Below are positions 11,691 to 24,079 of a stretch of DNA of 64,000 nt, piece by piece. The DNA lies in the NCBI GenBank assembly GCA_032717465.1, contig CM064632.1:24012965-24076964 (forward strand), in the 5' to 3' direction. This DNA comes from Coenobita brevimanus (lineage: Eukaryota > Arthropoda > Malacostraca > Decapoda > Coenobitidae). The notes beneath the pieces are model-generated. The model was given only the letters and a program-made list of their open reading frames with translations, did no database searches and was not told where the DNA came from. Every line of letters starts with the position of its first letter. Positions within the stretch are counted from its first letter, which is position 1. A program made the position numbers and the translations under genes.

Positions 11691-12079
11691 GACATCGATC
11701 CGGCAATGCTGCTGTCGATGATAGTGATAATGTGCCAAGCCACTGGCTCGTGGAGAATATTTTTTTTTTTTTTTTTCACTTATAAAAGGAGTTTATGTGC
11801 TATTCTGGCATTTGTAGTAACACACCTATTTTCATTTGTTTGTTATGTGATCTTACTGTGTTTCTTCTTTCTTTTTGTATGTATTGATTTTCTATAGTTT
11901 GTTTTTCTTCGTCTGTCTACGCTCTTTCGGTATTGTCCAAGGTTGCATAATTGCTGGCTAATTCCCTTGGCACCCTTTTTTAAGGCTTAGTTTATATTGC
12001 ACAGATATTATTGAAAATGATATTATATAGCCCCATATTTTGTTATTCTATATAAAATAATATATATACACTATATACA
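11691..12079. other. Unassigned AT-rich spacer
   Basis: Holds a T-run at about 11760-11776 and otherwise unrecognised sequence. Confidence 0.4.
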
Positions 12080-12130
12080 CTGTCAAATCTAGGGGCCAAA
12101 GTGACGTTAGCACCTCTTCAGAATATCTCA
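12080..12130 (+). repeat. Direct repeat flanking a tandem array, right copy
   Basis: Partner of 11089-11146. The stretch 12131-12539 that follows has short CA runs and no recognised gene. Confidence 0.6.
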
Positions 12131-12539
12131 CACCAGCACAATAGCCCACAAACAGCGCCTCGTGACCATACACACACATACACAGATACACACACACAGG
12201 CTTCTAGAACATTTCCACGACAGTATAGCCCACGTGACACGACCCCTAATAAACGAGAATGTAGGAATCAGAGCTCAGAACGGGGCAAGCCATAGAACCG
12301 GCAGGCAGTGGAGAGATAAAATAAGAAGAGGGGTCCGACTAGACTTAGTAAATTAAGTCCCTATGTAATACATATGCTGCTCAACTTAGACTTTCTTTGA
12401 AGATAATAAATCAAAATCAACTCCCTGTATTCATCATTAACTCCTCCTGCTCTTGAATTACCAAAATAACTTTAACCAAAACTCAAGACTTACACATTAC
12501 AAGACTAAAGAGTTACATACATATAAACGGTGGCTACGA

Positions 12540-14240
12540 AGTTCCAACAATACCACCACACTACCACACCACCACACTATCTAACCATCAAAATACCTCA
12601 CCATCACAATGCCATACTACCACACCATCAAAATACCACACCACCACAATACCACACCATCGACTACCACTCCACCACACTAACACACCACCACAATGCC
12701 ACACCACCACACTGCCGCACCACCACACTACCACACCATCACAATACTACACCATCACAATACCGCATCATCACAATACCACGCCACCACACTGCCACAC
12801 CACCACACTGTCACACCACAACACTGCCACACCATCACAATACCACACCATCACAATACCACACCATCACAGTACCACACCATCGCACTACCACTCCACC
12901 ACATTAACACACCACCACAATGCCACACTGCCACACTACCACACCACCATACTACCACACCATCACCATACTACACCATCACAATACTATACCATCACAA
13001 TACCACACCATCACACTGCCACACCATCACAATACCACACCATCACACTGCCACACCACACTACTACACTGCCACACCACCACACTATCACACTACCACA
13101 TCATCACACTACCACTCCACCACATTACCACACCAACACAATGCCACAACATCACACTACAGCACCACCACACCACCACACTACAGCACCACCATACCAC
13201 CATGTAGCAACACTGCCACACTAAAGCACCATCACACTACCACAGCGCCACGTTACCACACTACAACACGTTACCACACTACCACATTAGCTGCCATATC
13301 AGTGTTCCACCTCACTACCATTACATCACCACACTAACACACTATCACACAGTTGCGTCTCCACACCACCACAACATCACACTACTACACTATCTCAGAA
13401 GCACACTTCAGCATCATCACTCTATCACACCACCACATCACCACACTACTACACCTCCACACCACCACACTACCACACCACCACAACATCACACTACTAC
13501 ACCACCACATTAACACACTTCAGGATCGTCACACTGTTACACCACCACAACAACACACTACTAAACCTCCACACCACCGCACTACCACACCACCATATTA
13601 CAAAACTGCCACGTTAGGGTACTATCACACAACCATATCTTCATGTTACCACACTACCACTCCAGGTATTCCACCTCATTACCACTACCATATCACCACA
13701 CTAAAATACTTCCGCACAGCTGCGCTACCACACCACCACACTACCATTGCATCACACCACCACACTACAACACAACCACACTATCACACTGCCACACTAC
13801 CACACCGCCACAGTACCACACCACCACACTACCACACAGTGATGCTGCCACACCACCACACTACCACTCCACACAGTCACAGTATTACATCACCACACTG
13901 TTGCACCACCACACAATCGAACAACCATACTACCACACCACTACAATGCCACACTACCACACAAACACAGTACTACACCACCACTCTATCACGCCACTAC
14001 AATACCACAGAACCACAGCATCACACCATCACACTAGCACACCAGCATACCACCATACTACCACACCACAACACTGCCACACCACTCAACGGCCACATCA
14101 CACCATCATACTACAACACTGCCACACTACCACACCACACCATCAAGATACCACTCTATTTCACTACCACAATGCACACCACCACACAGTCACCACACCC
14201 CACCACCACCACACTACCACACCTTTTACACCACAACACT
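12540..14240 (+). repeat. 1.7-kb CCACA satellite
   Basis: About 1.7 kb consists almost entirely of degenerate units such as ACCACACCACCACACTACC and ACCATCACAATACC. The plus strand is nearly G-free. Because of this, frames of up to 332 codons stay open and translate as His/Thr/Pro-rich sequence. They are not genes. Unit variants (ACTACC, ATCACA, ACTGCC) recur in blocks, which suggests higher-order amplification. Confidence 0.93.
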
Positions 14241-14925
14241 ATATTATTTACACCCGTTTTGCATCGACTCAAACTTCGTAATTTACATCCAAGAAAATCA
14301 GAACACGCCATATACTGTAAAAAAAAAAAAAAAAAAAAAAAAAAGGCTTAGGAACCGGTGATTCAGGGCGTCTTTAACCTCTTTAGTACTATGATACATT
14401 CTTAAGTATATTCTTGTTACCTCCAAACGATATTCTTAAGGTTAGAGGGAAAATCATTGACCTGAATGGGTTAGATATAGTATTCACTGACTCCCTTACT
14501 GTCTGAGATGCATCCTGTGTTCTATAAATTCATCTTTTAAGACGACTGAAAATGAAAAGCACAGTGACACAAGTATCTCCCCAAAGCCTGACAAATACAC
14601 AGCGGAAAAAGCGAAGCATCAGAAACACGTACTGTTGGAAATAGGGTTTTTTCACAGTATTTCGCCTGTTGTAAATTTCTTCAGACGGAACTGGGGAGAT
14701 GGTTGTTTCTTTGGCTGTATGTCCTCCCTCCCTCCGACGCCTTAACCTTCTGAGGCGGGACAGGAAGAGGCGTAAATAAGGAGGGTCATATGGAGGAACG
14801 ACCTGACGACAAAGGTTTCCATGGCTCTGATGAAGAATGAGAGGATCTGTCCATACTGTATGTGTGTGGTGTATAAAAAAAAATATTAAGATAGGATTTA
14901 AAAAACACGCGAGAAGAGATGGAAG
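14241..14925. other. Unassigned; poly(A) at 14320-14344
   Basis: An A-run of about 25 at 14320-14344 could be the tail of a retroposed sequence, but the DNA before it is mainly the CCACA array. No gene was recognised to 14925. Confidence 0.4.
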
Positions 14926-14927
14926 TG

Positions 14928-14930
<3 letters not shown>

Positions 14931-15019
<89 letters not shown>
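14931..15019. repeat. (TG)n microsatellite
   Basis: About 89 bp of TG. Downstream, CTTTCATATCCACGTCAAC at about 15053 and CTTCATATCCACGTCAAC at about 15197 form a short direct duplication. Confidence 0.93.
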
Positions 15020-15020
<1 letters not shown>

Positions 15021-15405
15021 GCATACATCCCAGTCACATCAGGCTGCTTCCCCTTTCATATCCACGTCAACGCACGCCATAGTAACCAAAACCCGATATT
15101 ATCGGTGGGTTTGCCGCTTACTGCCTGTCGCAACAATTCATCGCCCCTTTGAATTCATCCCATCCCATAATAACTACAAGACCAAGTTGCCGCACCTTCA
15201 TATCCACGTCAACCCACGCCACCCTGTTTGTGTGGCCGCCAGCAAAAACTAAAGGGGAAGTATATTATAAAATAATGTTGCATAATAACAATTGCATTCG
15301 ACCCTTCAGACAGCGCCATTGAATTCTAGGAAACACTGTGCAGGTTGTTTCCTTAACTCTTAGGGTTGATTGACTGATTGATTAATTGATTGGTTGATTG
15401 ATTGA

Positions 15406-15420
15406 TGATGATCGTGGAGG

Positions 15421-15453
<33 letters not shown>

Positions 15454-15521
15454 CGACGACGATGACGAAGACGACGACGACGACGACGACGACGACGATG
15501 ATGATGATGATGATGATGATG
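15406..15521. repeat. (GAT)n/(GAC)n compound microsatellite
   Basis: A GAT run passes into GAC and back to GAT. Minus-strand frames give runs of His/Arg, Ser or Ile/Val and are artefacts. A short (TTGATTGA)n stretch precedes it at about 15364-15402. Confidence 0.93.
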
Positions 15522-15829
15522 CATCCGCTTCTGTACATATATTAACAATAAAAAAAAGGTAGGAAGAGGAAAACTGACTCGTATTAATATCAAAGGTGAA
15601 CAAAAGTAACCTGGCAGTTTTAATCCAGGTATGATTAACTTCCTCATGGCTGGAACAGCTCTAGTATTTAACTCGAGCTAGCGCTATGTTGATTTTATTC
15701 AGGTGGAAGTGAGTCACAGGAGCCTGTCGGTGGTAAGATCGTTTCTAAGTATCCACCCAGGAGCAGGATCACCCTTATCATCCATCAAGATCCAAACTTT
15801 GTCACTCAGACCACCCCGTGAGAGATAGC

Positions 15830-16205
15830 TAGCGAGGGTGTGGTGTGGTGCGGTGCGGTGTGGCTTCGTGTAGCGAGTGGTAGGGTGTGTGGTGTGGTAT
15901 GGTTTGATGCGACGTAGTGTGGTGTGGTATAGTGTGGCTTAGTGTGTGGTGTGGCGTGGTGCAGTGTAATGTAATCTGATGTGGTGTACTTTGGCGTGTG
16001 TTGTGATGTACCGTGGAGAATGTGTGGTCTGGAACAGAGTGGTCTGATGTGAAGTGATGTGATATTAAGTGGTGCGGTGCGGTGCGGTGCGGTGCGGTGC
16101 GGTGTGGAGTTGTATGGTGTGATGCTTTACTGGGATGTGTTGTCTGTGGTGTGGCATGGTGTGGTGCAATGTGGATTATTGTGGACTGGTGTGGTGTGGT
16201 GAGGG
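15830..16205 (-). repeat. GGTGTGGT/GGTGCG minisatellite
   Basis: Degenerate GTGTGGTGCG units, including a pure (GGTGC)n core at about 16073-16102. On the minus strand this resembles the CCACA satellite at 12540 but with GC-rich variants. The 155-codon His/Thr frame is a shadow. Confidence 0.85.
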
Positions 16206-16234
16206 AAGGGTAAGAGTCATCATTACTAACGATA

Positions 16235-16882
16235 TGTAAGCATCTCTCTCTCACTCTCCTCCCTCCTCTCCCCAACTCTCTTTCCTCACTCTCCATTCAC
16301 CTTGTCTCTCTCTCTCTCCCCCACCCACTCACTGTTCCTCGGTCATCCTTTCCCCCAGCCTCTAATTTCGCCTTTCCTTCCCTGTTTTCCCTCCAACTTC
16401 CTCTCCATGTGTCCCTCCCTCTCTCCCCCACCCTCCTCTCCATTTCTCCCTCCCCCTCCTCTCCATTTCTCCCTCCCCCTCCTCTCCATTTCTCCCGCCC
16501 CCTCTCCCCTACCCTTCTCTCCATGTCTCCCTCTCTCTATCCCTCACCCTCCTCTCCATGTCTCTCCCCCTCTCTCCCTCACCATCCTCTCCATGTTTCC
16601 CTCACCCTCCTCTCCATGTCTCCCTCCCTCTCTCCCTCACCCTCCTCTTGTTGTCTCCCTCCACCTTCCTCTCCACATTTCTTCTCTAACCATCTTTGTT
16701 TTTTCTCTCGTTGTCCCTCCACTTTTCTCTCCCCCAATCTCAGTATCTCCCCTACATTCTTTGGCTGATTAGTTTGTTTTGTTGTTATAACCTTCCCAAT
16801 AGCAAACACCCACAAATGGAACGACAGGTTTCTTGCTGTTTGCTTTCCTTTGTACTCCTTTGTACATTTTCCACCTTTAACC

Positions 16883-16917
<35 letters not shown>

Positions 16918-17000
16918 TTGCTCCACTTTCCCCTCCACCTTATTCTCTCCCCCCTAATTCTACCTTTCAGTCTCCTTCCGTCCACCTCCTCCCTTTACTA
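16235..17000 (+). repeat. Polypyrimidine block
   Basis: Strand-asymmetric C/T DNA with repeated CCTCCTCTCCATTTCTCC(C) units at about 16430-16620 and a (CT)n run near 16890-16913. No gene. Confidence 0.85.
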
Positions 17001-18000
17001 TCTTCCCATCTATCAAACTCTATCTACTTAATGATTTTCCTCCATTTGAAGCCTCTCCAAAATTGATAACCCAATCTTCTCAATGCAACGATTTTTAAAG
17101 CGTTCATAGACAGTAAAAGAGCGAAATATTATCACGGAAATTATGTCTTGCTGTCTGGGTGGTTGAGAGCATCCTAGAAACCAGAACAACTTTGCAATTC
17201 CTATCGTATCATAAAATGTATCGGCCAGTTTTCAGTCAGTAAATAAATAAATTTATAAATACATGAAAGCTACAGAGTTTGCAATACATAAAAACAAAAA
17301 TCATATGATGATACTGGGCAGACATGAGATACACCTGCGATATATTATGCTTTAGGGCCAAGCTCTTGACTACTTACCTCACCTCGAGTTCACGGTAATT
17401 TGGCTGACTCTTCCACCTCACTCGTCCTACACATCCCCAGGTATATGATTTGCTAATCCTATGGGCATTATTAGCCAAGCTTTTCCACGCCGATCGCCGA
17501 CAGAACGCCAAAAATTGCCGAAAGAACAGTGCAAAATCAGAGCAACTATACATTAGTGCATATGCCACCGCTCCACCTAGATCTCCATGTATGATGTTGA
17601 TGGTGGCAGGGACTGAAGCATGGGTGGGCAGGGCTTGTTGTGACGTCACGATGGGTTACCGCTGATAGCCAGTCATTAATATTATTATTTCCTTTACCCT
17701 ATTTACTGATATCTTTAATACTCGGGTAGACATAACACACAAAAAAGGTTCTTGCTTTAATGTATAGTTTTTGGTGGTGGAATTTTGGATTTCGTGCTGC
17801 AAAATAATATGCGAAAGAAAATTTAAACCGGACACATAATCTCTCTCTTAACTCCGCCTCCATACTTCAGCCTCAACTAGACTTTCACGTTCTTTGACAT
17901 TTTAGTCAATTAAAAGAAGCTTTGAAATATAAAAGGTTTGACGTGCAAGGAATAAATCGTCCATGCGTGTTCAGAAGATATGCAGCTTACCTGAGACAGA
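17001..18000. other. Unassigned; CRE-like palindrome at about 17641
   Basis: No gene or dispersed repeat was recognised. TGACGTCA, the consensus CRE/ATF octamer, occurs at about 17641; a chance match is quite possible. Confidence 0.35.
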
Positions 18001-18005
<5 letters not shown>

Positions 18006-18047
<42 letters not shown>

Positions 18048-18211
18048 AACCTCTCTCAAGTTTCTTTAGATCTTAACTTTCCCTCACTGTCCCTCCCCCA
18101 CTCTTATCACCGACATGTTTTCGTCCTCCGTACTTTCCCTTTTCGCGTTCCCTCCCTCTCGCCCACCCTCCCTCTCCTCCATTTCCTCCCCTTTTGTTTC
18201 AATCGCCGTCC

Positions 18212-18257
<46 letters not shown>

Positions 18258-18460
18258 GTCCCCTTCCGTTTCTCCCTCCATTTTACCGCCAGTCTTCATT
18301 ATTCTTAGGTTTTCTCCGCTTCTCTTGTCCCGCACCAACCTCTCAGTCTCCCTTCTCTCCTTCCACCTGTCCTTTCCCCCAACTACTCTTCTATTATTTT
18401 CTCTTTTAGTCTCAGTTTCCACCATCTCACGTAATTCTCCATTTTCCTTTCCCGGACTCT
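18006..18460 (+). repeat. (CA)n plus polypyrimidine/(CT)n block
   Basis: (CA)n at about 18006-18045, then C/T-rich DNA containing (CT)n at 18217-18254. Confidence 0.88.
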
Positions 18461-19370
18461 TGCAATATATTCTTTATTATTTTGCGCACAACCCTGCATA
18501 CACCTGTCCTTATGCAACAGTGTAACTCACGATGCACAGAACATACCCTGCATCTTAGCCAATATATTTTTCCCCAAACAGCGCCGTCCGTTATCACCTT
18601 CCCCACTTTTGTATCCTTTTTTTTGGACTTGATTGTTTGATTACTTACATTAGTTACAGCCTACCCAACCAAAATTGGCCTCGAAAAGACCAAGAGTTCT
18701 GCTGATGTTTATCTTCCTTTGTTATTCTTTGACTCCGTTATAATTACCTTCCTTTGTTATTCTTAGACTCCGTTATAAAATGTTTAATAATTTCACCAGC
18801 AGCCCAAAGAGAAATCCAAGGAGACAATATTCATTTCCTTTCCGCTCTTCACTCTCTGGCATACAGTTCTTGTACATATCATAGTTACATTTTCACCGTC
18901 GTGCAACTTTCCTGCAACTTCCCATGCATTTTAAGTAAATTAAGCACTTCAGTACACCTCATCGTTTCCAACCACAGCCTTCATTACTTAGCATACAACT
19001 CGGCATAACACTTCAATACATCTCTCCTTCTGCAACGATGTCCTTTATCATGAACACACACAGCCTGCATCCTACGCAATACAGTTCCCCTTTTGGAACA
19101 ACGTCCTTCAATACCCTGCATACAAACTAGCCTGCAACCTAAACAATAAAGCTCTCCTGCAACAACGTCCTCTAATGCCCTGTACACAAACTACCCTGAA
19201 ACCTACACAATACAACTCTCCCTCTGCAACGTCCTTCACTATCCTGCACACAATCTAGCCTGCATACTACACATGCAGTACAGCTCTCCTTTGCAACAAC
19301 GTCCTTCACTACCCAGCACACGACCCAGCCAACATGCCAGCCAATATAACTTTAATTTTGTCCCGGGGCC
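18461..19370 (+). repeat. Degenerate tandem array, about 66-bp units
   Basis: Recurring phrases are CAACAACGTCCTTCA, CCCTGCATACAAACTAGCCTG, and CAATACAGCTCTCCT, best preserved between 19020 and 19340 (for example 19093, 19157, 19293), with more decayed units back to 18461. A separate direct duplication of about 35 bp (CTTCCTTTGTTATTCT, GACTCCGTTATAA) lies at 18711-18779. CAGCAGCCCAAAGAG(A)AATC near 18797 recurs near 19416. Confidence 0.75.
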
Positions 19371-19558
19371 GAGTCGTGCATCACCACCTTCCCCGCATTG
19401 TTTTGTATTCCCACCCGCAGCCCAAAGAGGAATCATGAAAGGCTGGCTCGGGTTATTTCCCTTGTGGTGCTCCGGTTGTAAGAAATTTATACCCAAACGG
19501 AGAGCAACGACGGGAGTGGCAGTTACATGGCCAGAGTTAATTATGGGCGTTGGGAGAT
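19371..19558. other. Unassigned
   Basis: Short non-repetitive stretch with a stray copy of the GCAGCCCAAAGAG motif. Confidence 0.35.
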
Positions 19559-20075
19559 GGATGACGAGAGGGAGAGAGAAGGGGAAGGGGATAGGAAGAA
19601 AATACCATTCAGAAAACAAGCAAAATAAATAAGGCAATGACGACAAAAACACTAGAGGAAGAAGAAAAAGAGAAAGAAAAAAAGAAAAAAGAAAAAGAAA
19701 AAGAAAAAGAAAGAAAAGAAAAAGAAGAAGAGGAAAGAGGAACTGAAAGAAATCGGCTAAGGTCAATGGGAGTATGTCAGAAGGAAGGGTCATTAGGAGG
19801 AGAAGGAGGAGGAGGAGGGAAAGAAATGAGTAATAAAAGAAAAACCAGAAAAGAAGGAATGGAAAAAAGAACATCTCTTTCTAAAAACAGAGGGGAAAAA
19901 AAGGATCACGAGACAACAAGCAGTAAAAACAAGAAGTCGGCGGAACGGTGAGATGAGGAGGAAGCAAACGGGGAAAACTGGGAAGAGAAAGTCGCAAAAA
20001 ACTCCCGGGAAATACGGAGCTAAAGAAAATAATAAAGCCAAAGACGGGAAAAGAAGTCTATAAAGTCAATGAGGG
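19559..20075 (+). repeat. Polypurine block
   Basis: AGAAAAAG/GAGGAGG-rich DNA with almost no pyrimidines between about 19630 and 19740. Frames are Lys/Glu-rich artefacts. Confidence 0.82.
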
Positions 20076-20224
20076 AGCGTCAGAAGGTAGGGTAATTTCG
20101 TGCCTGTTCTCCAAGGGTCGCCACATTTGCTACAGTCGTCAGCGAAATTGAGGCCAGAGTTCCCGTCGCAATTGGGAGCTTATTTCACGGTCACTGCCTC
20201 TACCAGTCTGTGGCCACTTGCTTC

Positions 20225-20239
20225 TTGACACCCCTTCCT

Positions 20240-20300
<61 letters not shown>

Positions 20301-20570
20301 ACAAGCTTCTCCTTCCCCGGTCCATTTCATAATGATCGATCCTCCACCCCCACCCCAACCACACACACCACTCGCTTCATGTCACCCCTCCCCCTCCGAC
20401 AAACAAGCCTCCCTTTCTTCTCCCCTTCCCTTTTATCTCACAAACTTCTCCTCTCACCCCTTCACCCACTTCTCCAACGTCCACGTAACATTCTTCCAGA
20501 AACACACCTTTCTACTGTTTCCTTTGTCTCACTTTCACCTGCTTGGCCTCTTCCCCCTCCTCATTTAATC
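20225..20570 (+). repeat. (CT)n-(CA)n and C/T-rich DNA
   Basis: (CT)n at 20249-20275 adjoins (CA)n at 20276-20302, followed by C/T-rich low-complexity DNA. Confidence 0.85.
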
Positions 20571-20770
20571 CATATTCTTCTCTGGGATCGTATTCTCTGC
20601 ACTTTTGGCGATTTTATAACATCTACTCCTGAGCGATTTAGTCTAACAATTCAATATCCTCCTATATGCTACATGATGCAAACTACAGAATATCGACATT
20701 AAATCGAAAAAATAATAAACAGGAAAATGCTAGGGTGTAATAAGCAAAACAGAGTGTAATAAGCAAAATG

Positions 20771-20826
20771 AATCGCTAAGGATGAGGTGCTAGGAGCCTC
20801 CTATGCCAGACAGAATACGGCTTAAC
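20771..20826 (+). repeat. Dispersed AATCGCTAAG repeat, copy 1
   Basis: AATCGCTAAGGATGAGGTGC followed by GCCTCC and CAGAATACG parallels 25592-25645. It is short and of unknown class. Sequence around it (20571-21223) holds no recognised gene. Confidence 0.5.
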
Positions 20827-21223
20827 TCTGTATTTCAAACTTCCATTCCTATCACATCTACCTACCAGTCTTTAGATCTTGGTCCACACAGTGACTCACA
20901 GTCCAGTAAGGGTGCGGTGGACTCCATACTGTCCACCTCGAGTGACCCACGTTTTTATGGAGACAACTATATGATTTTTACTCTGTTCAACTTTCCTTTT
21001 CTGCATCCCTCTCTGCTCTTTCGTTCAACTCTTTCACATATGTTATTTAAGTTTCTTCTCAGTCTTTGTTTACTTTCCATACCGTGCGTTCCTTCAGTGT
21101 CTGCTATTTTCATCAGCTCTCTTTCCTTTGGAGTATTTAATTTTGTTTTCTCTTTGCACTCGCTAATTTTTCCTAATTTGATACCCACGCCCGTGAAGAG
21201 GGTTAAGGTTATGTTTCTGTAGA

Positions 21224-21226
21224 CGT

Positions 21227-21263
<37 letters not shown>

Positions 21264-21426
21264 ATGAGCATAACACCAATACTGGTAGAAAAGATATGGG
21301 TCGGCTAAGGGGTTGACTATTTTTTCGAACAAGAGATAGGTCAGAATCTCAGGCCTGAAAAAAAAAAAAAAAAAAAAAAAAAAAACCAACAAGATCAACT
21401 TACGCTTTTTTTTTTGGGGGGGGGGG
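21224..21426. repeat. (GT)n, A-run and T/G runs
   Basis: (GT)n at about 21230-21260, a poly(A) run at 21358-21384, then a T-run followed by a G-run to 21426. Confidence 0.88.
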
Positions 21427-21459
21427 CAGGCAAACTTGCTGGAAAGATCTGAAGGTAAA

Positions 21460-21985
21460 AAAAAGAATGAAAGGCTTCAATCTTTAGGACATTCAAAGGC
21501 CAAGGTCATAGGGCATGGTCAATTTTCGATTCATATGTTTATGTATGATCAAAACAGCTAACACAATTTTAATGCGATTTGGGTCAAATCTGGATGAATG
21601 GCTGAAAATCAGAGAACGGCGTGATCTTTTTTTTGTTTGTTTGTTTGTTTAACAGGTCAAAGGTCAATGACACTAAAGAAAGTTACCCGATTTAGACAAA
21701 ACTTCGTGGATGGGTTTAGGATCATGCAAGGCAATACGATTTCCATTTGGAATGAAATCAATCGAAGTTCAGGGTCACAAGGAAAAGTAAAAATTCAAGA
21801 TCATACGGCTAGGTCGTCACATTTTGATCAGAACTGGACCCGACTTGGTGGAAATATAATGGGTTAAGCAAAAATAAAGTAATTGGATTTTGAGATCAAT
21901 CGGCTGAATGTCAGGGTCACATGGCAAAGTTAAATATTTGACCCTTAAACCAACTGGTGGGAAAGGGTGTTACATCTTTTTCTTT
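21460..21985 (+). repeat. AGGTCA-rich degenerate array 1
   Basis: Degenerate units of about 120-160 bp, each with phrases such as TCAAAGGTCAA, CAGGGTCACATGGCAAAG and GATTTAGACAAAACTTCGTGG. It ends AAACCAACTGGTGGGAAAGG, GTGTTACA. A second array at 58755-59525 shares the internal phrases and the same 3' end (CCAGTTGGTGGG...GGGTGTTGCA). It is a defined repeat family with a fixed terminus. AGGTCA is also the nuclear-receptor half-site; function is unproven. Confidence 0.75.
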
Positions 21986-22430
21986 GGCTTACTTTTCATT
22001 ATTTCTCACCCCTCTGTTACTTTTGTTAAATCTTATTGTTATTCAACACTTAACATGTTTTCTTTCATATTATACCTCATCTCTCTTCTTTGTTTGTCCC
22101 CCTCTTGGTTTATTGTCTCTGTTCTTCATTCGCCTTTGTTCTCGCGCTCTTCTCTTTGTTAAATCCAGTGCTCTCGTTTGTTGCTGTTTTCCTTTTCCTC
22201 TCCTTTATCTGTTCCTCTCCTCTCCTCTTTCCTCTGCCCTTCGTGTACCGCCTTCCCATCACTCTTTACTACCGATAATTTATTCTCTTTCATTTTGTCT
22301 ACTGTTCATCATTCACTCCCTGGAATCTTTAAACCCATCACACAATACGTTTTTTTTTCATCTTCAGACCTGTATTATTACAAGATCTGGTGAAGGCTAC
22401 ATATAACTTCTCAAGTTCAAAAAGTTACTC
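21986..22430 (+). repeat. C/T-rich low-complexity DNA
   Basis: Pyrimidine-rich, with overlapping Ser/Leu/Phe-rich open frames that look like compositional artefacts. Confidence 0.6.
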
Positions 22431-22584
22431 TTAAGTAAAACAAAATCGCCTGAAGGTAACACGAAAAAACTGAGCAAGTGTAGAAGTACAAAAAAGAAGT
22501 AAAGCCATACCAGGCTTCGTTTGCTGTGTGTGAAAAGCCTTGGGGAGCCACAGGGAAGTATAATAAGGGGATTTGCTTTAGTGT

Positions 22585-22858
22585 TACAGGCTGTTGTTGT
22601 GCAGGGTGTTTGGGCTATGGTATGGGCTATTGTTGTGCAGGGTGTTTGGGCTATGGTATGGGCTATTGTTGTGCGGGGTGCTTGGGCTATGGTATGGGCT
22701 ATTGTTGTGCAGGGTGTCTGGGCTATGGTATGGGCTATTGTTGTGCAGGATGTTTGGGCTATGGTATGGGCTATTGTTGTGCAGGGTGTTTGGGCTATGG
22801 TATGGGCTATTGTTGTGCAGGATGTTTGGGCTATGGTATGGGCTATTGTTGTGCACAG
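22585..22858 (+). repeat. 36-bp minisatellite, about 7.5 copies
   Basis: The near-identical unit contains TTGTTGTGCAGGGTGTTTGG and GCTATGGTATGGGCTA. The 36-bp period is 12 codons, so three plus-strand frames and one minus-strand frame stay open as perfect 12-residue repeats (for example MGYCCAGCLGYG). Coding in several frames at once argues against a real protein. Few differences between units imply recent expansion or ongoing homogenisation. Confidence 0.95.
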
Positions 22859-22869
22859 TACTGAATGTG

Positions 22870-23637
22870 ACCCCAGTGAACTGTAGGCCAAAGCTGTCCT
22901 TGTTTTATTGTTTATCATCCTCTTGTCGGTGGATAGGGACGGGATTGAGCTGCATTTATATAAACGAGCAGTACCACCGCCTCGTCACATAGGAGCCACC
23001 ACCTGAAGACATCTCCCACTAGCAACACAGCACATAACCAAACCGCAAAGTATCATGGAGAATCACCATATTTCACGTTCTTTACCCCTCACTCTTGATG
23101 AAGAATATCCCGCTGTATGTGATTATGAAAAAATAAATTCGTCTACCTTGATTTAGCAGATACTTTCGTCCTGTTGCAGCCTCTCCCCTTGGATAAGTGC
23201 CACAATGAGACAATACTGCAGCGGCTATACGCTTGCATCCCACCCATAGCACTTCATCGTGATTAGCATTATGTTCTACAGTTAATCTCATGTCAAACAG
23301 TGATAATCGCTTCCAACAACTCGGGATCAAAGACTGAGAGAATATTAGCCCAAGCTAAAGTGCAACTGAGTGAAATAAGAAAACAACACAATCAATTAAA
23401 GAAAATGAGAAAAGAAAGAACAAAGCAGAAGAAAAAAAAGAAGAAAAGAAAAGAGGGGGAAAAAAAAAGCACAGGGCACTGGTGGATCACTGTTTCCCGC
23501 ACATAGTCACCCTTTTTTAATCAAGTAATACATCATAGCACACAACACCACACCCCAACACTACACGGCATCACACCACACCGCAGTACATCGCACCAAC
23601 AAGGAATTATTAGTACGATGACGCCAAAGGAATGAAA

Positions 23638-23640
<3 letters not shown>
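22870..23640. other. Unassigned
   Basis: No gene was recognised. An A/G-rich stretch lies at about 23395-23470 and short CACACCACA runs at 23540-23600. Confidence 0.4.

Positions 23641-23688
<48 letters not shown>
23641..23688. repeat. (CA)n microsatellite
   Basis: A pure run of about 48 bp. Confidence 0.93.
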
Positions 23689-23691
<3 letters not shown>

Positions 23692-23825
23692 GTCTCATGG
23701 CGTTGTTGGTGGGGTGAAAGGTTTGGAACTGTATAGTCTCAGGATCGACTCACAGAGCAGGATCGACTCACAGACTTCCATCTAATTTTTTCCCTCAGCC
23801 CAACATTAGATGGAAAGAAGAGGCG

Positions 23826-24005
23826 GATGATGATGATGATATTGATGTCGCATACGATACTGATAATGAAACTGATGATGATGATGATGATGATGATGAT
23901 GTCGACTACGATACTGACGATGAAACTGATGATGATGATGATGATGACTAAGATACTGATGATGAAAATGATGATGATATGATGATGATGATGATGACGA
24001 CGATA
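23826..24005. repeat. (GAT)n interrupted array
   Basis: GATGATGAT runs are interrupted by a recurring ACTACGATACTGA(T/C)GATGAAACT module at about 23850-23960, so it is a higher-order repeat of trinucleotide blocks. Confidence 0.88.
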
Positions 24006-24079
24006 ATGATCATAACGCTGAATTCGCAACAAAGTTCCACAAGAGACAGCCTTTGGAACTATTGAATTAACTCTTTTTT

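Noticed and set aside
13353..14351. 332-codon open frame rich in His/Thr
   Set aside because: It is a translation of the G-poor CCACA satellite; several frames are open at once and there is no domain, so it is not a gene.
17641..17648. CRE (TGACGTCA) as a promoter element
   Set aside because: An isolated octamer with no gene nearby; expected by chance at this length scale.
22585..22858. CRISPR-like array of 36-bp units
   Set aside because: Units are contiguous with no unique spacers, and the genome is eukaryotic. The 34-bp array at 63124 is rejected for the same reason.
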